Shown piece after piece: positions 1 through 5,601 of a DNA stretch of 13,351 nt (position 1 is its first letter; each line of letters begins with the position of its first letter). The DNA comes from Lachnospiraceae bacterium (lineage in GTDB: Bacteria; Bacillota; Clostridia; Lachnospirales; Lachnospiraceae). Made by a program: the position numbers and the translations under genes. The notes under the pieces are model-generated. The model was given only the letters and a program-made list of their open reading frames with translations. It had not been told where the DNA came from and made no database searches. The stretch spans positions 1 to 13,351 of the forward strand of contig VSNH01000098.1 in NCBI GenBank assembly GCA_009774215.1, in the 5' to 3' direction.

Positions 1-1090
1 GCACCACTTTGCCCCCAGAAAACAACACCGCGAACTCATTCTCCCCATAGGCAGCAACCCCCAGCATATTCATGGAAGGATTGCTGAAACTGGTGAGCGC
101 GCCGTCGATAATCTGCTCCATGACGCTGCCGCCGATCACATGACGGTACATCCCGCCCTTGCCCGCTATATAGAGCACACCGTCCTCGCCCGGCGTCATA
201 TACACCGAGTAGCTGTCGTCGGCGTAATATTCGTTCTTGTAGTTTTCCTCCATAAACTTGGCGAGAACACTGTCCTCCACCCACTCTTCTTTCGTTCTGT
301 CATAGATGGTAATGCCCTCTTTGGATGTGAGAAAGAACATGTAATCTCCCTGCATTTGAACCAAATCAGGCCTCCACTCCATGGAAACCACTTTTGTAAG
401 CGTCCCGCTCTCCACATCCACCCGGTAAATCGTTCCCGAACCGACCACCGTGACAAAAAGCTCCCCCTCCGGAGAATAATAAATGCCATAGGCAAAAGAC
501 TCGTCCGCCGCAACCGGTAAGCTGTCGACTTTCTGCACCGTGCCGTCCGGCTTCGCCACATGGAGCCAGGGGTCAAATTCGCCTTTCTGATCATACGCCT
601 CATTGTCCGAGGAAAGCACCGCCACCGTACCGTCCGGTGCCGCCGCCATGCTGAAAATATAGTTGTTCTCCGTGAATGTCTTCATATTGTCAATCCCGGG
701 AATCGGAACCGCTTCCCAGCTTGCGCCGCCATCCGAGGAGATAAGCTGCCCCGCTGTCTCGTCCAGAATCAGGAGCCGCCCGTCCGCAAGCAGCGTAATA
801 TTGTAGGAGCGGGACGTATTTTCCGAAACATCCACCGCCGTCTCCACATAGCGCCCCATAGCCGTCGGTTCATTGTCGGAAGCCTCTTGGCCTGTCTCCG
901 TCTCTTCCTTCTGCCCGTCATCCTTCGTTCCCGTGCCATCCTCCGCGGATGCCCCCGGCTCGCCCGTGGATGCCGCCGGACTGCCGCCACAACCCGCAAG
1001 CGTCCCCGCCATCATAATCACCGTAAGGCAGAGCGCCAGCAGCCTATTCACAATGCCGCTTTTCTTTCCCCTATTTCCATTTCGTTTCAT
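1..1090 (-). CDS. Lipoprotein with Asp-box (BNR-like) beta-propeller region, 3' end cut off by window edge
   Basis: The reading frame is open from an ATG at 1090 to base 1, giving 363 codons without a stop, so the C-terminus lies outside the window. Residues 1-34 form a lipoprotein signal peptide: a basic start (MKRNGNRGKK), a hydrophobic stretch, then the lipobox LAGC with Cys34. An acidic, low-complexity linker runs to about residue 78. From about residue 85 the chain alternates short beta-strand-like segments with G/D turns, and SSDGGASW (118-125) is a perfect Asp box (SxDxGxxW) as found in sialidase/BNR propellers. A mature protein tethered to the outer face of the membrane is inferred. 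The ligand is unknown. The missing C-terminus could hold another domain, for example a solute-binding domain, but that cannot be seen. The upstream GGTGAT is only a weak ribosome binding site. The leader contains the large hairpin repeat at 1123-1454. Confidence 0.85.
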   Translation of the reverse strand, partial: MKRNGNRGKKSGIVNRLLALCLTVIMMAGTLAGCGGSPAASTGEPGASAEDGTGTKDDGQKEETETGQEASDNEPTAMGRYVETAVDVSENTSRSYNITLLADGRLLILDETAGQLISSDGGASWEAVPIPGIDNMKTFTENNYIFSMAAAPDGTVAVLSSDNEAYDQKGEFDPWLHVAKPDGTVQKVDSLPVAADESFAYGIYYSPEGELFVTVVGSGTIYRVDVESGTLTKVVSMEWRPDLVQMQGDYMFFLTSKEGITIYDRTKEEWVEDSVLAKFMEENYKNEYYADDSYSVYMTPGEDGVLYIAGKGGMYRHVIGGSVMEQIIDGALTSFSNPSMNMLGVAAYGENEFAVLFSGGKVV

Positions 1091-1235
1091 AATATTTCAA
1101 TCACCATGCCTTTCTTTTCCGCTAACCGCCATGTCACAGCTCTGCTGTGACTCAAAATCCGCGGATGAGCAAGCTCATCCAGGAGAATGCCTGTATTTTG
1201 GGCATTCTCCTGAGTGAAACATAGAACTTCCAAGT

Positions 1236-1286
1236 CAGCTTTGCTGACTTTGCAGCTTTGCTGACTTTGCAGCTTTGCTGACTTTG
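1236..1286. repeat. Three perfect tandem copies of a 17-bp unit
   Basis: The unit CAGCTTTGCTGACTTTG occurs three times with no mismatch (1236-1252, 1253-1269, 1270-1286). GTCAGC-TTT-GCTGAC (1234-1248) forms a 6-bp hairpin, and related pairings are possible in the later units. The array sits inside the long copy of the modular repeat and is absent from the short copy, so it looks like a local expansion by slippage. Confidence 0.9.
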
Positions 1287-1313
1287 CGATGCAGCCATTG
1301 CTGCTGAGCTTTA

Positions 1314-1439
1314 GGGAAACGCTGATTAAAGCGTTTCCCGCACCGGATTTGCGCCGCGAAGCGGCACATTCCTTTGCAAATCCGTGTGCATCCGCCGGAG
1401 GCTCTAAGGAAGTGCTGATTTAATCAGCGCTTCCTTAGA
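1314..1439. repeat. Cluster of three strong hairpins inside repeat copy 1
   Basis: Three independent inverted repeats follow one another. The first is GGGAAACGCT/AGCGTTTCCC with a 6-nt loop (1314-1339). The second has an outer stem CGGATTTGC/GCAAATCCG (1344-1352 with 1376-1384) enclosing GCCGC-GAA-GCGGC (1353-1365). The third is a 37-nt near-perfect palindrome with arms TCTAAGGAAG/CTTCCTTAGA and an inner GCTGATT/AATCAGC (1403-1439). The first and third share a GCTGATTAA-like centre, suggesting related modules. None is followed by a T-tract on either strand, so they do not look like intrinsic terminators. Confidence 0.85.
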
Positions 1440-1452
1440 AATTCTTTTCACG

Positions 1453-2157
1453 CTACTCAATGCTCATCAGCACAACGCTGTCCGCAAGGAAGCTCCCATC
1501 CGCCTGCCAGTTTCCCCCCATAATCACCGACATTCCTTCCCTCACATCCGCAAAGCTCCCATCCCTCGACGAGACATCCTCCGGATTGATACCGCCATTC
1601 TTGACCGTCCTATATTGGTACACACAGTCTTTTGTCGTATGTATGGTGACCAGATCGTTTTCTTCCTCATATCCCGGTGCCGGAGCAAGCGCATAGCTTG
1701 CGCCCTCCTCATCAACTGTCTCATATCTGCATATGACGAAACAGTCCGCTTCCACACGCCACACGTCGCCTTCAAGCTTCTCGTTTCCGGCAGACTGTGC
1801 ATCCATGCCGTTCTCTCCATCCGCATTCTCTCCGGCTTTCTCCGGCGTCACGTTCTCCGCGCTGTCTTCCTCATCTGCATCTGCGTCCGCTTCCTCCGCC
1901 GCATCATTCTCCATGCCGTTTTCGTCTTGCTCGGACACGCCGTCATCCCCGGTATCTTCCGCGGTCCCGTTTTGCAGCTCTTCCATATCCCCCGAAGATA
2001 AATCCACCGGGACCGGCTCCTCCGCCTTCCCGCATCCCGCCGCCATAACCAACATCAGCACACAGACTGCCGTCAAAATCATCCTGCTTCTTGTCCGAAA
2101 CCGCTTTACCATCCTGCCGTCATTTTGTAATCCTCTCTTCTTCTGAAAATAATCCAT
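1453..2157 (-). CDS. Lipoprotein with acidic linker and DUF5666-like C-terminal domain
   Basis: The protein has 234 residues. The ATG at 2157 is chosen because AAGGAGGG lies 7 nt upstream. The N-terminus is basic, followed by a hydrophobic segment (about 27-40) and a lipobox ending MAAGC with Cys42, so it should be lipidated and face outward. Residues about 52-131 form a linker with roughly 29 Asp/Glu and only two Lys. The C-terminal domain (about 131-234) ends with DVREGMSV and then an LADSVVL strand, resembling the small OB-like DUF5666 fold; this family call is by pattern only. The domain aligns with the end of the neighbouring lipoprotein (2270-3019), so the two are probable diverged paralogues. 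Cys139, Cys143 and Cys178 are present in this domain. Function is unknown. Two TTAGAG boxes lie directly upstream, matching those before the OmpR-type regulator at 11264. Confidence 0.85.
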   Translation of the reverse strand: MDYFQKKRGLQNDGRMVKRFRTRSRMILTAVCVLMLVMAAGCGKAEEPVPVDLSSGDMEELQNGTAEDTGDDGVSEQDENGMENDAAEEADADADEEDSAENVTPEKAGENADGENGMDAQSAGNEKLEGDVWRVEADCFVICRYETVDEEGASYALAPAPGYEEENDLVTIHTTKDCVYQYRTVKNGGINPEDVSSRDGSFADVREGMSVIMGGNWQADGSFLADSVVLMSIE

Positions 2158-2172
2158 GTTATGTCCCTCCTT

Positions 2173-2205
2173 ATCATACTAAAGTTTCCTCTAAAGAATC
2201 TCTAA
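2173..2205 (-). promoter_or_regulatory. Putative OmpR-type regulator boxes and -10 element upstream of lipoprotein 1453-2157
   Basis: Read on the minus strand: TTAGAG (2205-2200), five bases ATTCT, TTAGAG (2194-2189), ten bases, then TATGAT (2178-2173). A weaker third half-site, TTAAAG, lies at 2215-2210. The 11-bp period is typical for OmpR/PhoB dimer sites, with the downstream box in the -35 region. A caution: if TATGAT is the true -10, transcription would start at about 2166, inside the Shine-Dalgarno sequence. Confidence 0.55.
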
Positions 2206-2269
2206 GAATCTTTAAATATTTCTGAAGCTGCCTTCATAAATTATTAATTATTTTTTCTGCCTTTTCCTG

Positions 2270-3019
2270 TCACGAAACATATTCTTCCATAATCACCCTC
2301 GTCGCCACAAAAGTCTCACCCTCATAATATCCATCCAGCTCCACGCCCATACCCGCCTCCAAATCCGAGACCGCCGCCTCGCGCATGTCAATCCCCGCGC
2401 CGCCGCCCTGAATCGTCCAGTGCTCCACCTTCGTGTCCGCCGTGAATTTCACCGGGATTTTCTTCGCGTCCTTCACATCCAGCAGGGTAACCGTGCCTTC
2501 CTCATCCATCAGCGTCGTCTGCGCCAGCGTCATGCCGTCCGCCTGCGGATTCTGCACCTTACCGCCGAGATGCTCTATTCCTTCCGATGTGCCGACAGAC
2601 TGCCCCTTGTTCTCCGGCTCCTCCGCGCCGTTTTCCGCTGGTTTTTCCGACTCCTTTTCCTGTGCCGAAACGGGTGTCTCTCTTTCCCACTCGCCGTCCT
2701 GCGCCGCCAAAGCCTCCGCGCCATCTTCCCCGTTTTTCACATCCCCCGCGCCGCCGTCTTTCTCCGCCTGTCTCTCCGAAACATCATTCTCCCTATCCGG
2801 CTCTCCCTTTTCCTCCGGAATGTTCTCCTGTGATGTCACCGGCGTATCATCATTCCCCGCGCACCCCGTCACACCCAGGATCACTGCCAGCCCAAGGGCT
2901 GCCGCCATCCGCTTTTCCCTTTTCATTCTGCGCCCACTTTCTCCCTGTTTTTCCGTCATTTGTCGCGCAAACTCTCCCATTGTAACACAGTTTTCTCTCT
3001 TTCTCCTTTGTGTCCTCAT
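2270..3019 (-). CDS. Lipoprotein with charged linker and DUF5666-like C-terminal domain
   Basis: The protein has 249 residues from the ATG at 3019, preceded by AAAGGA at 9-nt spacing. The frame is open to a GTG at 3043, whose nearest GGAGG is 16 nt away and less convincing. A shorter start at the ATG at 2926 would give a more normal signal peptide (MKREKRMAAALGLAV...) but has only a weak binding site. The lipobox is VTGC with Cys53. A linker rich in Glu, Lys, Gly and Asn spans about residues 54-150. The C-terminal domain (about 150-249) contains ADTKVEHW, a GGG turn and SDLEAGMGVELDG followed by FVATRVIM, matching the DUF5666-like end of the neighbour at 1453-2157. It probably lies on the outer membrane face. 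Its ligand is unknown. Two TTAGAG boxes and a long structured leader (repeat copy 2) lie upstream. Confidence 0.82.
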   Translation of the reverse strand: MRTQRRKRENCVTMGEFARQMTEKQGESGRRMKREKRMAAALGLAVILGVTGCAGNDDTPVTSQENIPEEKGEPDRENDVSERQAEKDGGAGDVKNGEDGAEALAAQDGEWERETPVSAQEKESEKPAENGAEEPENKGQSVGTSEGIEHLGGKVQNPQADGMTLAQTTLMDEEGTVTLLDVKDAKKIPVKFTADTKVEHWTIQGGGAGIDMREAAVSDLEAGMGVELDGYYEGETFVATRVIMEEYVS

Positions 3020-3056
3020 CCTGCTACATCCTTTCCGGGTCACCGCTGTTTTTACT

Positions 3057-3194
3057 TAACCTCCATGATTCCGCTTCGCGGAATCTCAAATCAATGCGGA
3101 GAATGCCTGTATTTTGGGCATTCTCCTGCGTGAGACTTAGAACTTCTCCACGAAACAGCCTCTGCTGTGAGTGGCCAGAAGTTCTTCTCACGCT
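3057..3194 (-). repeat. Modular hairpin repeat, short copy (copy 2), in the leader of lipoprotein 2270-3019
   Basis: The order matches copy 1. It has TAACCTCCAT (3057-3066), then hairpin A GATTCCGC-TTC-GCGGAATC (3067-3085), then TCAAA. Next comes the conserved hairpin GGAGAATGCC/GGCATTCTCC (3098-3126). A long closing stem follows: GCGTGAGA plus AGAACTTCT (3128-3135, 3139-3147) pairs perfectly with AGAAGTTCT plus TCTCACGC (3177-3193), leaving only a 3-nt bulge. The stem encloses 29 nt with CCAC/GTGG and ACAGC-CTCT-GCTGT. Given the promoter proposed at 3222-3254, the repeat would be transcribed as a 5' leader of about 190 nt. I see no known riboswitch or T-box signature in it. Confidence 0.8.
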
Positions 3195-3221
3195 TTGTAA
3201 CCCTCGTATTTTCATTTCCTC

Positions 3222-3254
3222 ATCTTAGCAGGCATTCCTCTAAAAAACCTCTAA
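3222..3254 (-). promoter_or_regulatory. Putative OmpR-type regulator boxes and -10 element upstream of lipoprotein 2270-3019
   Basis: On the minus strand: TTAGAG (3254-3249), GTTTT, TTAGAG (3243-3238), ten bases, then TAAGAT (3227-3222). The 14 bases TTAGAGGTTTTTTA are identical to those upstream of the response regulator at 11196. Box spacing (11 bp) and box-to--10 distance (10 bp) are the same at all three sites in the window. Confidence 0.62.
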
Positions 3255-3290
3255 ACTTTCTTAAGGTTTTCTTTACCCTCACGCAAAGAA

Positions 3291-3329
3291 GGGTCTGCAA
3301 ACTGTGAACGCCTCACACTTCGCAGACCC
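3291..3329. terminator. Stem-loop between chemoreceptor and lipoprotein genes, probable terminator
   Basis: The outer stem GGGTCTGC/GCAGACCC (3291-3298 with 3322-3329) has an inner TGTGA/TCACA pairing (3303-3307 with 3313-3317). It lies about 50 bp after the stop of the minus-strand chemoreceptor, where a terminator is expected. In the minus direction the tail is only TTCTTT; in the plus direction it is CTTTTT. It may work in both directions. Confidence 0.55.
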
Positions 3330-3381
3330 CTTTTTGATTCTATTTCCACATTAACAATTTTTCATTTTTCGGGAATAAACG

Positions 3382-5382
3382 TCACACCTTAAACGACGCC
3401 ACCGTCTCCTTCAATTCCTCGCTTAAGCCCGACAGCTCCTTCATCTGGGAAAGCACTGCCTGGGAGCTTTCATTGGAAGTCACGGCTGACTCTTCCATCT
3501 TCTGCATAAACGCCGCAATCTCGCCCACCAGCTCGTTGATTGCCGCAAGGGAATCGCTGATGCCCGCCATACTTGCGCTCATCTCCTGGGAAGAAGCGCC
3601 AAGCTCACCGGATATCCCGCTGTAAAAAGCCGCGGCTTTCTCATACATACCCGCCAGCTCCGTCATGCCCTGATAATCCTTCATCACCTTTTCATTCATA
3701 AATGCGAGCAGCTTTTCCGCGCTCTTAGAAAGAAACGCCACGCTCTGCACCACATCCTCCGTCACCTTTCGTATCTGATCCACCGCGTTCTTGGAATGGT
3801 CGGCGAGCTCCCTGATCTCATCCGCCACCACGGAGAAACCGCGCCCGGCTTCCCCTGCCCTCGACGCCTCTATGGACGCGTTTAACGCCAGAAGGTTCGT
3901 CTGGGAACTGATGGCGAGAATCTCCTCTGTCAACGTATCAATCTCCTTCACCTTCTGGCTGCCCTTGATCGCGTCGCCAAGCTCTTCCATCGTAGAGCCG
4001 CAGAGCGCCACCGCGTCATCCGCCGCTTTCTTTGACTCCTCATGCTGTCTGCCGGCGCGCTCCATGATATCCCCGGACTGGTTCGCCGCTTCTCCCGCCT
4101 TCGCCGCCACGTTCTCGATGGCTCTGCCAAGCTCTTCCCCTGTCCACTTGATCTGCTCCGCCAGCGACTTCGCCTCCTCGGTCTGTCTCATCACCTGCCC
4201 CGCTGTCTCCGCAATAAAGGAGATATCCCCGCTCAACACATGCATCTTGTCGGAGGTTCCTTCCGCGATATCGCTGATGCTCGCCGCCTCTTCCTTGGTA
4301 TTTAAAATAATACTCCGTATCTGCTGCTTCACCTCGACCGTCGCCTTCTGAATCTGCTCCGTCTCGTTCTTATACTGCGCAGGAATCCCCTGGTCCACCA
4401 CCGGATTCTCCGAAAAGTCGCCGGAGGCAAACTGCTTGAGCATCTTTACCGGCGCAAGCGTCCTGCCGATTAATCCTGCCATAAATACCGCCACCAGCAC
4501 AATGATCACAAGCGCCGTCACCACAGCCACAAGCACCATCGCCACAAGCGAGCTCCACACATGAGACGTGGGACATACCACGCCCAGCTTCCAGTTACTG
4601 CCGGAAATCCGCGCCACCGCGAAATAACACGCCGTACCGTCATAATCCGCCGTCTTTATGATGGTCTTCTCATTTCCCTCAATCAGTCCCTGTAAGGCGG
4701 GCATAATATCCATCACTGCCACCGCCGCATCTTCCGAAGGCTCGTACTCCTTATTTTTATGCGCCACATACTGCCCGCTGCTGTCCGACAGGAACCCGTA
4801 CGCCCCTTCCGCGTAATTGATGCTTCCCGTCAGGTCTGTCACCGTGCCAAGCGTCACGTCCAGACCGATTACCGCCGCCAGCGTCCCGTCTATGTATACC
4901 GGCGACGCGATGGTCGTACACATCTGCCCTGTAATCACATCCCAGTAAGGATCCGTCACAATGGTCTCCCCCGCCGCGTCCGCCTGCCGGTACCAGCCGC
5001 GCTGTACGGGATCGTATCCTTCCGGAATCCCCGCCTCCCTGTTGGACTGGATAAATGCGCTGTCCTTCGTTCCGCAGTACAAATTCAGAAGTTCGTCCCT
5101 TCCCGCCGCATGTACATCCACCACCGACTGCAAAAAAACGGTATCCAGACTTCCCGCCGCCTCAATGCTGTCCGCCGTCCCCTTCGCCAGCATTTTTTCA
5201 TTCTCAATCCAAGTGTTAATCTCCTCCGCATACTTATCCGCATAAAGCTGTAAGATATCCTTCTGCTCCGCCATCATACGCCGTCCCGCAATCGCGATAA
5301 TACCCAGCGTGGTAAGCAGGATACTTGCCGCCACGATACAGATCACACTGATCGTCAATCTGCCCTTCATTGTCTTAGTCAT
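3382..5382 (-). CDS. Methyl-accepting chemotaxis protein with amino-acid-type dCache_1 sensor
   Basis: The protein has 666 residues. The ATG at 5382 is chosen because GGAGG sits 5 nt before it; the ATG at 5394 is in frame but lacks a binding site and overlaps that sequence. Order: TM1 (about 10-32), extracellular dCache domain (about 38-272), TM2 (about 278-303), a weak HAMP-like segment, then a helical signalling domain whose tip (about 490-527) carries SSQTNLLALNASIEASRAGE and GRGFSVVADEIREL, the usual CheA/CheW contact hairpin. In the sensor, Tyr123, Arg128, Trp130, Tyr131, Tyr146 and Asp175 reproduce the published amino-acid-binding set of dCache_1 (Y-x4-R-x-WY, then Y and D) at spacings that match PctA as I remember it. 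It probably signals to a CheA/CheW array. No CheR-binding pentapeptide ends the protein and no flagellar or che gene is in the window. It has its own transcription unit between two stem-loops. Confidence 0.95.
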   Translation of the reverse strand: MTKTMKGRLTISVICIVAASILLTTLGIIAIAGRRMMAEQKDILQLYADKYAEEINTWIENEKMLAKGTADSIEAAGSLDTVFLQSVVDVHAAGRDELLNLYCGTKDSAFIQSNREAGIPEGYDPVQRGWYRQADAAGETIVTDPYWDVITGQMCTTIASPVYIDGTLAAVIGLDVTLGTVTDLTGSINYAEGAYGFLSDSSGQYVAHKNKEYEPSEDAAVAVMDIMPALQGLIEGNEKTIIKTADYDGTACYFAVARISGSNWKLGVVCPTSHVWSSLVAMVLVAVVTALVIIVLVAVFMAGLIGRTLAPVKMLKQFASGDFSENPVVDQGIPAQYKNETEQIQKATVEVKQQIRSIILNTKEEAASISDIAEGTSDKMHVLSGDISFIAETAGQVMRQTEEAKSLAEQIKWTGEELGRAIENVAAKAGEAANQSGDIMERAGRQHEESKKAADDAVALCGSTMEELGDAIKGSQKVKEIDTLTEEILAISSQTNLLALNASIEASRAGEAGRGFSVVADEIRELADHSKNAVDQIRKVTEDVVQSVAFLSKSAEKLLAFMNEKVMKDYQGMTELAGMYEKAAAFYSGISGELGASSQEMSASMAGISDSLAAINELVGEIAAFMQKMEESAVTSNESSQAVLSQMKELSGLSEELKETVASFKV

Positions 5383-5475
5383 TTCTACCTCCATTCCGAA
5401 GCATCCAATGACACCTCTCTTCAGTCAGTTTTACAAAGACCATTTTACGACATAATTTTCCGCTTTTTTGTTCTT

Positions 5476-5508
5476 TGGTACAGATTGCTGCTTTTATGGT
5501 ATAGATTG
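5476..5508. promoter_or_regulatory. 12-bp direct repeat with 21-bp period upstream of the chemoreceptor
   Basis: TGGTACAGATTG (5476-5487) and TGGTATAGATTG (5497-5508) differ at one base and start 21 bp apart, two helical turns, in the 200-bp gap before the chemoreceptor gene. Such spacing suits a dimeric regulator. A LytTR-type protein is one possibility, as those sites use direct repeats with about 21-bp spacing. No convincing sigma-A or sigma-28 promoter could be placed in this gap. Confidence 0.4.
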
Positions 5509-5544
5509 TATATTAAGTTTACATAACTCTTTTTTTCTCAAAGT

Positions 5545-5573
5545 AAAAACTCTCCCATGTAAGGAGAGTTTTT
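5545..5573. terminator. Bidirectional intrinsic terminator after the hybrid kinase operon
   Basis: AAAAACTCTCC (5545-5555) and GGAGAGTTTTT (5563-5573) form an 11-bp stem with a 7-nt loop. The T-run follows on either strand. It sits 28 bp past the stop of the minus-strand hybrid kinase ending at 5602, so it should end the two-kinase transcript. Confidence 0.85.
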
Positions 5574-5601
5574 GCCATTTGCATTTAAATTAAGGACATT
5601 A

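Larger units (their letters stand above)
1123..1454 (-). repeat. Modular hairpin repeat, long copy (copy 1)
   Basis: This fills the gap between two minus-strand lipoprotein genes. On the plus strand it reads as follows: TAACCGCCAT (1123-1132); hairpin A of 8-3-8 (1133-1151); TCAAA; an extra 8-2-8 hairpin (1163-1180); a conserved hairpin GGAGAATGCC/GGCATTCTCC with a 9-nt loop (1182-1210); then an arm starting at about 1212. That arm re-pairs with 1438-1451 across about 205 nt: GTGAAA (1214-1219) with TTTCAC, and AGAA-TTC (1223-1230) with GAA-TTCT with one mismatch. The enclosed part carries a 3 x 17-bp tandem array and three more hairpins. It matches the copy at 3057-3194 at its start, its 49-bp core (46 of 49 identical) and its end. 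The distal arm touches the TAG stop codon of the upstream lipoprotein. No transposase is nearby. I do not recognise a named family. Confidence 0.8.

Noticed and set aside
1236..1286. Three short repeats resembling a mini CRISPR array
   Set aside because: The 17-bp units are directly adjacent with no spacers, are shorter than CRISPR repeats, and no cas gene is present.
1402..1407. Another CTCTAA box that could be a regulator site for the partial lipoprotein gene
   Set aside because: It has no partner 11 bp away on either side and is part of the arm of the 37-nt palindrome.
1733..2146. Ser-rich plus-strand frames opposite the two small lipoproteins
   Set aside because: They are antisense to the acidic linkers, whose GA-rich codons give Ser/Pro/Phe-rich shadow frames; no start signals are seen.
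3044..3381. Riboswitch or T-box in the leader of lipoprotein 2270-3019
   Set aside because: The structure is explained by the repeat also present at 1123-1454. No T-box sequence, specifier loop or known aptamer core was recognised, and no terminator/antiterminator choice is visible.
5395..5544. Sigma-28 promoter for the chemoreceptor
   Set aside because: No TAAA-N15-GCCGATAA-like sequence was found; only weak sigma-A-like hexamers (TTATGT, TATACC at 17 bp) are present.
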